A stretch of 25,704 nt of DNA from NCBI GenBank assembly GCA_051646105.1, contig JBOFCO010000217.1, forward strand, positions 1 to 25,704. The letters are read 5' to 3'. Under the pieces are notes generated by a model, which saw only the letters and a list, made by a program, of their open reading frames with translations, was not told the origin of the DNA and searched no databases. How positions within the stretch are numbered: the stretch's first letter is position 1; each line of letters starts with the position of its first letter. Origin of the DNA: JBOFCO01 sp051646105 (GTDB taxonomy: Bacteria; Pseudomonadota; Alphaproteobacteria; Rhodobacterales; Rhodobacteraceae). Both the position numbers and the translations under genes were made by a program. Of this stretch, positions 8,555 through 16,061 are shown piece by piece.

Positions 8555-9364
8555 ATGAGCTTTTCGATCAAGGGTCGCACCGCCATTGTCACCGGCGCGG
8601 GGAATGGCATCGGCTTGGCCATCGCCCGGCATTTTGTCGCGGAAGGTGCGCGCGTGATGTTCACGGACAGCGACGAAGACCTTCTGGAGGCAGAGATCGG
8701 TGCCGATGCGGCCAAGGAGGATTCGGTCTTTCTGTTTGCAGGCGACCTGCGTGAAAAGCTGGCCATCGCCAACCTCGTGTCATCGACTCTCGATGCCTTT
8801 GACCGGATCGACATTCTGGTGAATGCCAGTCGGCAGGTCACGCTGACCGATCCGCTCTCTGCTGACGACACGACGGTTGAGGACATGCTTCAACAGAACC
8901 TGCTTTCCGGGTTCCGCCTGTCGCAGCATGTGGCGCGGCGGATGATCGGGCAGGAGCCGCTGGATGGTGCCGTGAATGGCTCTGTCGGATCGATCGTCAA
9001 TCTGTCCTCTGTCGCTGCACATCTGGCGCATCCGCAACTGCTGGCCTATTCGATTTCGACGGCAGCACTGGATCAGTTGACCCGTACCATGGCGCTTGCT
9101 CTGGCGCCGCATCGTATCCGGGTCAATTCCGTTGCCTTTGGCAGCATCGAAAGCGCCAGTCTTGTCGCATCACTTGAGGCAAACCCCGACTGGCGTGCGC
9201 GGATCGAGGCGGCGACGCCGCTGGGCCGGATCGCCCCCCCGCATGAGGTGGCCGAAGCCGTGCAGTTCCTTGCATCCGGCGGGGCGGATTTCGTCACCGG
9301 GCAGGTGCTGACGGTTGATGGCGGCCGCAGCGCGCTGGATGCTGTCGGGCTTCCGGCGCACTGA
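8555..9364 (+). CDS. SDR family oxidoreductase with altered active site (Lys to Thr)
   Basis: A 269-residue short-chain dehydrogenase/reductase fold. The cofactor motif TGAGNGIG (13-20) is intact, as are the structural C-terminal elements (VNSVAFG, TVDGG). The catalytic Ser (about S152) and Tyr165 are present, but the YxxxK lysine is Thr169 (codon ACG at 9059-9061), and the usual NAG motif reads NAS (90-92). A typical dehydrogenase uses that lysine to orient NAD(P) ribose and lower the Tyr pKa, so the protein may be catalytically weak or have another role. The start is supported by GAGGAA about 8 bases upstream. It lies 29 bp after the methyltransferase gene and is probably co-transcribed. 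Substrate unknown. Confidence 0.88.
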   Translation: MSFSIKGRTAIVTGAGNGIGLAIARHFVAEGARVMFTDSDEDLLEAEIGADAAKEDSVFLFAGDLREKLAIANLVSSTLDAFDRIDILVNASRQVTLTDPLSADDTTVEDMLQQNLLSGFRLSQHVARRMIGQEPLDGAVNGSVGSIVNLSSVAAHLAHPQLLAYSISTAALDQLTRTMALALAPHRIRVNSVAFGSIESASLVASLEANPDWRARIEAATPLGRIAPPHEVAEAVQFLASGGADFVTGQVLTVDGGRSALDAVGLPAH

Positions 9365-9371
9365 TCACTGG

Positions 9372-9800
9372 TCAGCCTTCGGTTTCGGGGAACTGGCGTT
9401 CGCATTGGGCAACGCCTGCGCTGGCGCGACGGTTCACCTCTGCCCGCTGCTGTTTCAGTCCGGCCAGCTTGCGCCGCTCCGCCGCCACGTCGATGGCCTG
9501 CGGACGCTCGACCACATAAGTTTCGTCGTCCATGCACATGCGGGGTTTCGGCTGTTGGGGCAGCGGCTTGCCGTCAGGCCCACGCACCACCACCACGGGT
9601 TCACAATATTCCCAGACCGTGCGGGTGCGTTCCTCTTCGACGATGGTGAAACCGCGTGCCACGTCACGCTCAAGCCCGGTGATCAGCCGGTCAAGCGTTC
9701 GAAGGTCGCGCGTTACCGACAGCTTGCACCGTTCCTGTTCGGTCGCGCAGGCGGCCAGCAGCGGAAGTGTGGCAAGGACAAGGGCGGGAAGGGCGCGCAT
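9372..9800 (-). CDS. Putative lipoprotein of unknown function
   Basis: A 142-residue protein with a short lipoprotein signal peptide ending in the lipobox LAAC (Cys18), so it is probably anchored in the envelope after lipidation. The mature part is charged and probably helical (ERDVARGFTI, AAERRKLAGLKQQRAEVNRR). It has a few cysteines (EYC, RMCMDD, AQCERQ) that might form disulfides in the periplasm. No family is recognised. It converges with the SDR gene (7-bp gap) and diverges from hemF; the shared upstream region is 85 bp. Confidence 0.75.
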   Translation of the reverse strand: MRALPALVLATLPLLAACATEQERCKLSVTRDLRTLDRLITGLERDVARGFTIVEEERTRTVWEYCEPVVVVRGPDGKPLPQQPKPRMCMDDETYVVERPQAIDVAAERRKLAGLKQQRAEVNRRASAGVAQCERQFPETEG

Positions 9801-9885
9801 AACCAGGACTCATTTGGGGGTTTACTGACGGTCAGGATAGTCGCATCTGTCGGAAATACCAGCCAGCGATTTGCCGGAGGATACC

Positions 9886-10746
9886 TTGCAGGACCGCACC
9901 GAAGAGCAGCAGCGCCGCGCTGCGGACTGGTTCCGTTCGTTGCGCGACCGCATCGTCGCCGCCTTCGAGGCGCTGGAAACCGCACATGGGGACGAAAATC
10001 CGTGCCGGTTCGAGGTGACGGCGACTGAACGCCCCGGCGGCGGCGGCGGGCTGATGAGTGTGATGCGTGGCGGTGCGGTGTTTGAAAAGGTCGGCGTCAA
10101 CGTGTCTGAAGTTCATGGCAGGCTGGGCGAAAAGGCGCAGCAGGCCATGGCGGCGCGTGGTGTGCCGGGGATCGCGGACGACCCTCGGTTCTGGGCCAGC
10201 GGCATCAGTCTGGTTGCGCATTTGCAGAACCCGCATTGCCCGGCGGTGCACATGAACACCCGCATGTTCTGGACCCCGCAGGCATCGTGGTTCGGGGGCG
10301 GGGCCGATCTGAACCCCTGCATCGAATATACCGAGGATACCGATCATTTCCACGCTGTCCTGCGTGCGGCCTGTGCGCTGCATGCCGGGGATTACTATAA
10401 TCGCTTCAAGGCTTGGGCCGACGAATACTTTTTCATCCCGCATCGCAACCGGGCGCGCGGCGTGGGCGGTATCTTTTTCGACGATCTCAACACCGGCGAC
10501 TGGGAAGCAGATTTCGCCTTTACGCAAGAGGTCGGCGCGGCATTCCTTCCTGCCTTCCTTCCGGTCACAGAAGCCCGCCTTGGCACGCCATGGGGGGAGG
10601 AGGACCGCGAAGTTCAGCTTCGGCATCGCGGGCTCTATGCGGAATACAACCTTGTCTATGACCGCGGCACACGGTTCGGGCTGGAAACGGGCCACGATCC
10701 CGATGCCGTGCTGATGAGCCTGCCGCCTGTAGCAAAGTGGTACTGA
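9886..10746 (+). CDS. hemF: Oxygen-dependent coproporphyrinogen III oxidase HemF
   Basis: Converts coproporphyrinogen III to protoporphyrinogen IX with O2 in haem biosynthesis; soluble, cytoplasmic. Family hallmarks are present: RGGAVFEKVGVN, the substrate-binding HMNTR motif, WFGGGADLNP, and the C-terminal RGLYAEYNLVYDRGT. From the TTG at 9886 the product is 286 residues, a normal length. That start is preferred because GGAGG (9876-9880) lies 5 bases upstream; an in-frame TTG at 9871 has no ribosome site. There is no ATG candidate near the conserved N-terminus. It is divergent from the lipoprotein gene and the last housekeeping gene before the polyol locus. Haem supply fits the cbb3 oxidase genes in the window, but no shared regulation is visible. 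Confidence 0.95.
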   Translation: MQDRTEEQQRRAADWFRSLRDRIVAAFEALETAHGDENPCRFEVTATERPGGGGGLMSVMRGGAVFEKVGVNVSEVHGRLGEKAQQAMAARGVPGIADDPRFWASGISLVAHLQNPHCPAVHMNTRMFWTPQASWFGGGADLNPCIEYTEDTDHFHAVLRAACALHAGDYYNRFKAWADEYFFIPHRNRARGVGGIFFDDLNTGDWEADFAFTQEVGAAFLPAFLPVTEARLGTPWGEEDREVQLRHRGLYAEYNLVYDRGTRFGLETGHDPDAVLMSLPPVAKWY

Positions 10747-10816
10747 CAGACTGATCCCACAGCCGCGCCATCCGGCAATGGGGGTGTTGTCGCATGCGTG
10801 AAATATAACATAAATC

Positions 10817-10831
10817 ATGTGATAATCACAT
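10817..10831. promoter_or_regulatory. 15-bp palindrome, candidate operator upstream of deoR-eryH-eryI
   Basis: ATGTGATAATCACAT is a perfect inverted repeat around one central base. It sits in a sharply AT-rich 60-bp segment just upstream of the proposed promoter. It could bind the DeoR regulator or another dimeric regulator. The half-sites TGTGA/TCACA resemble CRP half-sites, but the 3-bp spacing differs from the 6-bp CRP spacing. Confidence 0.4.
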
Positions 10832-10839
10832 TTTAAATT

Positions 10840-10867
10840 TTGATATTGTTACAAAGAATGATACAAG
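10840..10867 (+). promoter_or_regulatory. Possible promoter of deoR-eryH-eryI
   Basis: TTGATA (10840-10845) and TACAAG (10862-10867) are 16 bp apart, about 27 bp upstream of the ATG at 10894, inside the AT-rich segment of the 147-bp hemF-deoR spacer. The -10 match is weak. Prediction only. Confidence 0.3.
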
Positions 10868-10893
10868 AGCCCTGTGGGAAGGGAGAGGAATCG

Positions 10894-11658
10894 ATGAAAG
10901 GGGCCGACCGCAGACAGGCGATCATCGATCTGCTGATCGAGATGCGGATTGTCGGACTGGATGATCTGGCCGAGCGTTTTGCCGTTTCGAAAATGACCAT
11001 CCATCGCGATCTGGACGAACTGGAAGGTGCCGGGCTGCTGCGCAAGCTGCGCGGGGGCGCGACCATCGAGGCGGGAACGCAGTTCGAAAGCGATTTCCGC
11101 ATCCGTGTGCAGCAGGATGCCGAGGCGAAGCATCGCATGACCCGGGCGGCGCTTGATCTGGTTGAACCGGGTATGACCGTGATGGTCAACGATGGGTCGA
11201 TGGCCGCCGATCTGGGCGCAGCCTTGCCGGAAAAACGCCCCCTGACCGTCATCACCAACAATGCGGCGGTGATCGACCGCATCAAGGATGAACCGGGCAT
11301 CACGCTGATCGCGCTGGGCGGGGTGTTCAGTGCCAAGTTCAACGGGTTTTTCGGCATGGTGACGGAAAACGGGCTGGGTCGTCTGCGGGCCGATCTGGCC
11401 TTTGTCTCTGCCCCCGCCGTCGAAGGGCTGCGCGCCTTTCACATGGATGATGCCGTTGTGCGCGCCAAGCGCGCGATGATCGCGGCTGCCGGGCGCAGTT
11501 GCCTGCTGGTGAACCACGCGCGGTTCGGGCGGTCGGCGCTGCATGTGCTGGCCGATCTGACCGAATTTGACACGATCATCACCGATGCCGCCCCCGCGCC
11601 CGAGGATCGCGCGGCACTGGATCGCGCGGGTATCCGGCTGACAATAGCAAGGGAATGA
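10894..11658 (+). CDS. DeoR/GlpR family transcriptional regulator (locus regulator 1)
   Basis: A 254-residue repressor-type regulator. It has an N-terminal DeoR helix-turn-helix (residues about 1-55, with LAERFAVSKMTIHRDLDEL) and a C-terminal DeoRC sugar-phosphate sensor domain (VMVNDGSMAADLG, ITNNAAVID, LGGVFSAKFNGFFG). In DeoR proteins this domain binds a phosphorylated sugar, so a tetrulose or tetrose phosphate is the expected effector (inference). The ATG at 10894 is preferred: GGGAGAGGAA precedes it directly and the HTH begins right after, whereas the in-frame TTG further upstream only adds intergenic sequence. The stop is TGA at 11656-11658, so eryH begins 2 bp later. DeoR-eryH-eryI is also the order in Brucella erythritol loci, from general knowledge. 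Confidence 0.9.
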   Translation: MKGADRRQAIIDLLIEMRIVGLDDLAERFAVSKMTIHRDLDELEGAGLLRKLRGGATIEAGTQFESDFRIRVQQDAEAKHRMTRAALDLVEPGMTVMVNDGSMAADLGAALPEKRPLTVITNNAAVIDRIKDEPGITLIALGGVFSAKFNGFFGMVTENGLGRLRADLAFVSAPAVEGLRAFHMDDAVVRAKRAMIAAAGRSCLLVNHARFGRSALHVLADLTEFDTIITDAAPAPEDRAALDRAGIRLTIARE

Positions 11659-11660
11659 CG

Positions 11661-12419
11661 ATGGAACCGAAGGTCTGGATCGGCACAAGCTGGAAGATGA
11701 ACAAGACGCTGGCAGAAGCGCGCAGTTTTGCCGCCGGTCTTGCAGACGCTGTGGTTGATGACCGCATACAGCCCTTTGTCATCCCGCCCTTTACCACGGT
11801 GCGCGAGGTCAAGGCGATGCTGTCGGCAACCCGGGTCAAGGTCGGCGCGCAGAACATGCACTGGGCCGATGACGGCGCATGGACGGGCGAAATCAGCCCG
11901 GTGATGCTGACCGATTGCGGACTGGATATTGTGGAACTTGGCCATTCCGAACGGCGCGAGCATTTTGGCGAAACCGATGAAACCGTGGGGTTGAAGACCG
12001 AAGCGGCGGTGCGTCACGGATTGATCCCGCTGATTTGCATCGGCGAAACTCTGGCACAGCGTGAAGCAGGCCGGGCAAGGGATGTGCTGGCCGCGCAGGT
12101 CAGGGGGGCGCTGGCGCGACTTTCCGGGGGGCAGAAATCTGCGCCGGTCCTGCTGGCCTATGAGCCGGTCTGGGCTATAGGTGCCAACGGTATCCCCGCC
12201 ACATCCGACTATGCGGATGCGCGACAGGCCGAAATCATCGAGGTTGCGGGCGATGTACTGGGGCGACGGGTGCCCTGTCTTTATGGCGGGTCGGTCAATC
12301 CGGGAAACTGCGAGGAACTTTTCACCTGCCCGCACGTGGACGGGCTTTTCATCGGGCGGTCGGCATGGGCGGTCGAGGGCTACCTCGACATCCTGCGCCG
12401 CTGCGCTGCAAGACTGTAA
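11661..12419 (+). CDS. eryH: Tetrulose-phosphate isomerase EryH (TpiA2, triosephosphate isomerase-like)
   Basis: A 252-residue TIM-barrel isomerase. In Brucella, EryH (TpiA2) isomerises D-3-tetrulose 4-phosphate to an aldo/keto isomer used by EryI. It keeps the TIM catalytic set: K12 in SWKMNK, H95 in ELGHSERR and E168 in AYEPVWAIG, plus the phosphate loop LYGGSVNPGN. It departs from housekeeping TIM at the residue before WK, where GTSWKMNK replaces the usual GNWKMN. That, and the adjacent eryI, support EryH over central TpiA. The ATG at 11661 is chosen because AAGGGA (11649-11654) sits 6 bases upstream; an ATG at 11655 overlaps the deoR stop as ATGA but would have no spacer. Confidence 0.88.
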   Translation: MEPKVWIGTSWKMNKTLAEARSFAAGLADAVVDDRIQPFVIPPFTTVREVKAMLSATRVKVGAQNMHWADDGAWTGEISPVMLTDCGLDIVELGHSERREHFGETDETVGLKTEAAVRHGLIPLICIGETLAQREAGRARDVLAAQVRGALARLSGGQKSAPVLLAYEPVWAIGANGIPATSDYADARQAEIIEVAGDVLGRRVPCLYGGSVNPGNCEELFTCPHVDGLFIGRSAWAVEGYLDILRRCAARL

Positions 12420-12431
12420 GGGAGAAACGGG

Positions 12432-12893
12432 ATGAAACTTGCCATTGCGGGCGACAGTGCCGGCGAAGGGCTGGCAAAGCTGCTGGCCGAGCATCTGAAG
12501 GGTCAGCACAACGTGGCCGAGGTGTCGCGGACGGAGGCCGGACCGGATACGTTCTATGCCAACCTGTCCGACCGGGTTGCGACGGGGGTGCTTGACGGCA
12601 CATATGACCGCGCCATTCTTGTCTGCGGCACTGGCATTGGCGTCTGCATCGCGGCGAACAAGGTGCCGGGTATCCGCGCCGCGCTGTGCCATGATACCTA
12701 TTCGGCCGAACGCGCCGCGCTGTCGAACAACGCGCAGATCATCACCATGGGCGCACGGGTGATCGGGCCAGAACTGGCCAAGGCGGTCGCGGCGGCATGG
12801 CTGGCCGAGACGATGAATTTCGACCCGAACGGCAAGTCTGCAGGCAATGTCTGCGCGATCGACGAGGTGGATGCAAAATATTCGAAACGGTAG
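12432..12893 (+). CDS. eryI: D-erythrose-4-phosphate isomerase EryI (RpiB family)
   Basis: A 153-residue RpiB/LacA/LacB-family isomerase. In Brucella, EryI makes D-erythrose 4-phosphate from the tetrulose phosphate delivered by EryH, feeding the pentose phosphate pathway. The family core is visible: the N-terminal IAGDSAGEGLAK loop, the catalytic Cys65 in CGTGIGVCIAANK, and CHDTYSAERAALSNNAQ. The start has GGAG 7 bases upstream, and the gene lies 12 bp after eryH. The stop is 6 bp from the stop of the convergent GlpD-like gene. A housekeeping ribose-5-phosphate role (RpiB) is possible but less likely given the neighbours. Confidence 0.9.
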   Translation: MKLAIAGDSAGEGLAKLLAEHLKGQHNVAEVSRTEAGPDTFYANLSDRVATGVLDGTYDRAILVCGTGIGVCIAANKVPGIRAALCHDTYSAERAALSNNAQIITMGARVIGPELAKAVAAAWLAETMNFDPNGKSAGNVCAIDEVDAKYSKR

Positions 12894-12899
12894 CGAACC

Positions 12900-14555
12900 C
12901 TACCAAAGCCTCATGTGATGCCGTGATGCCAGAAGGTCTTGTGTCGCGGCGATTTCCGTCGCCCTGCGCGCGTCATCCCAACCCAGAGCCGCACTTGCGG
13001 TGGTGGCGATGGTGGCCAGATCGTGCGCGGTCAGTCGCCCTGTGATCGCCAGCGCACAGCGCCGCATCACCAGATCGGCCAGATGCACAACCATTTCGTT
13101 GCGGGCCAGCCAGTCGAACTCCTGCATGGAGTAGTCCGGCGCATCGGTCAGCCACTGCGGTGCAGGCCCCTCTGCCCCAAGAACAGCGCGCGCGGTGGTG
13201 CCATAGCGCGCCAGCAGGGTCGTGGCGCGTTTCGGCGTGCTGCCGGTTTCTCGCGCCGCTTCCTGTTCCCAGACCGCGGGATCACGCGGAAAGTCGCGCC
13301 CCCCGCCAATGGGAAGCTCGGTGGTTGCGGTCTGTCTTGCGCGGGACAGCCTGGCCAGAACCATATCTGCCACCTCTTCGGCAAAGCCGCGAAAGGTGGT
13401 CCATTTCCCCCCGACCAGAGAGATGACCGGCCAGCACCGCGCACCCGCTGGTTCCGCCACAGGAGCGGAATGGTCGCGGCTGATCAAGCCCGGATTGGCG
13501 GCATCCGACGCGGGCAGCGGCCGGATGCCGGAATAGGCATAGACGATCTGATCGCGGTGAAAGGACAGACCGGGCAACAAACCACGCAGGCTGGCCAGAA
13601 AATAATCGATCTCGCCTTCTTCGCACCGCACGGTATCGGGGTTGTCAGCCCGGATGTCGCTCGATCCAACCAGCGCCCGTCCGAGATATTCATAGACCAG
13701 ACAGATACGGCCGTCGTCTGCCTCGAAATAGATCATCCGACCCTTTAGCGCGGCCAGCAGTTCCGGGTGATCCAGCAGCACATGCGATCCCTTGGTGCCC
13801 CCGATCAGATGCGAGGGCGCGCCGAGTGCTGCATTCACATGATCGATCCACGGCCCGGCAGCATTGATAATAATGCGCGGACGCAGGGCCAGCCTTTCAC
13901 CCGACGGCCCCAGCAGATGCACGACATCGCCGTCGGTGCCGGTCATCGCGGTGTGATTGCGCGCCAGACTCGCCGGATGGGCCGCCAGCCCGTCCCGGAC
14001 CAGTTCCATCACCAGCCGTTCAGGCATCGCGATCTTGGCGTCGTAATACAGCCCCGCCGCCCGGATGCGCGGGGTAAGTGGCGGGATTTCCCGAAGCGCG
14101 CGACGGCGGCCCCACATCGCATGTCGCGGCATCACCCGGTGCTGTGCGCCATAGAAATCATACATCCACAGCCCGGCCTTTATCAGCACGGCCCCCCGGG
14201 CACGGGGGGCGGTCGTCGATCCGAACAGGGTGCGCAGGGCGGCGGGAATGCCCCTGAGCCAGGAAAAGATCGGTATCACCGTGGGCAGGGCGGTCACGGC
14301 ATGGGGGGCGTTCTTCAGCAGCAGGTTCCGTTCCAGTGTCGACTGCGCGACCAGCCGCAATTCCCCGGTTTCCAGATACTTCAGCCCGCCATGGATCAGT
14401 CGGGACGGCGCGGCAGAGGTGCCGGATCCGAAATCGCCCTTGTCGATGATGGCGCAGGTCACCCCCTGTTCACACAGGTCGCGGAACAGGCCTGCGCCAT
14501 TGATCCCCGCGCCAAGGATCAGCACATCGACATCGCGGGCCACAGTTTCAGGCAT
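12900..14555 (-). CDS. GlpD-like FAD-dependent polyol-phosphate dehydrogenase (first copy)
   Basis: A 551-residue member of the glycerol-3-phosphate dehydrogenase/DAO family, expected at the inner membrane with electrons going to quinone. The FAD Rossmann motif is GAGING (15-20), followed by the family segment RLIHGGLKYLE and GKWTTFR near the FAD-binding C-terminal part, and a C-terminal DAO_C helical domain (after about 400). ATG at 14555 overlaps the kinase stop by 8 bp, so kinase and dehydrogenase are coupled. A much longer upstream frame reads through kinase sequence and is not used. The kinase partner and locus suggest oxidation of a tetritol phosphate (EryB-like) rather than glycerol phosphate, but glycerol 3-phosphate cannot be excluded. 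It is only distantly similar to the copy at 22000-23514. Confidence 0.85.
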   Translation of the reverse strand: MPETVARDVDVLILGAGINGAGLFRDLCEQGVTCAIIDKGDFGSGTSAAPSRLIHGGLKYLETGELRLVAQSTLERNLLLKNAPHAVTALPTVIPIFSWLRGIPAALRTLFGSTTAPRARGAVLIKAGLWMYDFYGAQHRVMPRHAMWGRRRALREIPPLTPRIRAAGLYYDAKIAMPERLVMELVRDGLAAHPASLARNHTAMTGTDGDVVHLLGPSGERLALRPRIIINAAGPWIDHVNAALGAPSHLIGGTKGSHVLLDHPELLAALKGRMIYFEADDGRICLVYEYLGRALVGSSDIRADNPDTVRCEEGEIDYFLASLRGLLPGLSFHRDQIVYAYSGIRPLPASDAANPGLISRDHSAPVAEPAGARCWPVISLVGGKWTTFRGFAEEVADMVLARLSRARQTATTELPIGGGRDFPRDPAVWEQEAARETGSTPKRATTLLARYGTTARAVLGAEGPAPQWLTDAPDYSMQEFDWLARNEMVVHLADLVMRRCALAITGRLTAHDLATIATTASAALGWDDARRATEIAATQDLLASRHHMRLW

Positions 14556-16059
14556 CGGGCGCAAGTCCCTCGATCCGCGGCCACAGCGGGGCCAGCGCCG
14601 TGGCAAGATCGCAGTGCAGCGCGAACCTGACCTGCATCGCGTCCTGCTGCGCTGGGTCGGGCTGATAGTTGTGCGAAATAGCAGTGAAATCGCGCGGATC
14701 GTTGCGGGGGCTATCGAACAGTCCGATCCCCGCGCCTGCACAAAGCGCTGCCCCCCAGGCGGCGGCTTCCTCTGTCGCGGTGACAGTGACCGGCATTCCC
14801 AGCGCATCGGCAAACATCTGGGCATAGACCGGGTTGCGGGAAATGCCGCCCGTCATCCGCGCGGCCTGCGGGGTAAAGCCTTCGCGCAGCGCGTCGACAT
14901 GGACGCGGTGGTTGAAGGCGATGCCCTCGATTACCGCGCGCAGCATGTCGCCGCGATCATGCCAGCCGTGCAGGCCCAGAAATCCCGCGCTGGCCCCCGG
15001 CCCGTGGGGAGAACCGAACAGATAGGGGTGAAACAATACTGTCGACCGACGTTCCCGCGCCTGCGCGACCTCTGCTGCGGCGATATCGTGGATCGCCCCG
15101 CCCGCCGCATTACGGTCCGTGGCGCAGAGTGTATCGAGAAACCAGTCGTAATTCGCTGCAGAGGCCGGCGAAATCGCCATGTTGTTCCATTCGCCAAGGC
15201 AAAGGCCGTTGCGGCAGAACCAGCGCGGATCGCAGGCGGGAGCATCGGATACGGTTTCGTTGATCGAATAGGTTCCCGCCACAATGGCCACGGTGCCCCG
15301 CGCATGGCCGCCGATGCCAAGCGCTGACGCGGTTACATCATGCAGCCCCGCCACCACAGGCGTTCCGGGCGGCAGACCGGTCATTGACGCGGCTGCTTGC
15401 GTCACATAGCCCACCACCTGATCCGGGCGGGCGATCGGTGGCAGCGCGTCGCCCAACCGATCCAGCCCGTAGATCGCCAATACCTCTGTGCTGAAATTCT
15501 GGCTGTGAACATCGGTAAATGATGTGCTGGCTTCCGTCAGGTCGGTGCCGATGCTGCCGCTCAGGCAGAAGCGAAGCCAGTCCTTGCAGGCCAGGACATG
15601 ACCGATGCGGGCGAAACGTTCCGGCTCGTGCCGGGCAATCCAGGCCAGCAGCGCCGAAGGGGCGGAGGCATGAGGAACCTGCCCCGAAAGCGCCAGCGCC
15701 CTGTCCGAAGTGCCATCACCCTGCCAATCGCTGACAATGCCACCGGCCCGGCTGTCCAGCGACAGGATGCCGGGGCCAAGCGGGCGGGCATCCCGGTCCA
15801 GCAGGTAAAGACCGTCACCATGTGCTGTCGCCGCAACCGCCACGATTTCAGATGCGGATCGTCCGCTGCAGGAAATGGCTTCCGATACCGCGGACGCGAC
15901 GGCCTGCCACAGCGCGTGCATGTCGCGTTCGACGAAACGCGGGCGCGGCATGTCCTGCGTCACGCGGCGGCGGGCGGTCGCTAGCGGGGTACCGATTTCG
16001 TCAAAAAGCACCGCTTTGGTGACAGTCAGCCCGGTATCTATCCCCAGCAGCAAAGACAC
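14548..16059 (-). CDS. FGGY-family carbohydrate kinase (erythritol/L-xylulose kinase-like)
   Basis: A 503-residue ATP-dependent sugar/polyol kinase of the FGGY family. It has the N-terminal phosphate loop LGIDTGLTVTK (D8), a GDG motif at 81-83, the segment KDWLRFCLSG seen in erythritol-type kinases, the catalytic base D241 in AGLHDVTASALG, AGTYSINE, and the C-terminal ATP signature MTGGISRNPVYAQM. Overall layout resembles L-xylulose kinase LyxK and Brucella EryA; from memory it is not a close match to either. In context it is the best EryA candidate, giving L-erythritol 4-phosphate. The start is GTG at 16059, with GGGAA about 8 bases upstream and 2 bp after the regulator stop. Confidence 0.85.
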   Translation of the reverse strand: MSLLLGIDTGLTVTKAVLFDEIGTPLATARRRVTQDMPRPRFVERDMHALWQAVASAVSEAISCSGRSASEIVAVAATAHGDGLYLLDRDARPLGPGILSLDSRAGGIVSDWQGDGTSDRALALSGQVPHASAPSALLAWIARHEPERFARIGHVLACKDWLRFCLSGSIGTDLTEASTSFTDVHSQNFSTEVLAIYGLDRLGDALPPIARPDQVVGYVTQAAASMTGLPPGTPVVAGLHDVTASALGIGGHARGTVAIVAGTYSINETVSDAPACDPRWFCRNGLCLGEWNNMAISPASAANYDWFLDTLCATDRNAAGGAIHDIAAAEVAQARERRSTVLFHPYLFGSPHGPGASAGFLGLHGWHDRGDMLRAVIEGIAFNHRVHVDALREGFTPQAARMTGGISRNPVYAQMFADALGMPVTVTATEEAAAWGAALCAGAGIGLFDSPRNDPRDFTAISHNYQPDPAQQDAMQVRFALHCDLATALAPLWPRIEGLAPDA

Positions 16060-16061
16060 GG

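Noticed and set aside
10817..10831. Canonical CRP site
   Set aside because: Half-sites TGTGA/TCACA are present, but they are 3 bp apart rather than 6.
11661..12419. Housekeeping triosephosphate isomerase (tpiA)
   Set aside because: The adjacent deoR and eryI genes and the GTSWKMNK active-site variant fit EryH better.
12900..14825. A 641-residue version of the first GlpD-like protein
   Set aside because: The extra 90 residues come from reading kinase sequence out of frame; the ATG at 14555 starts directly before the FAD-binding fold.
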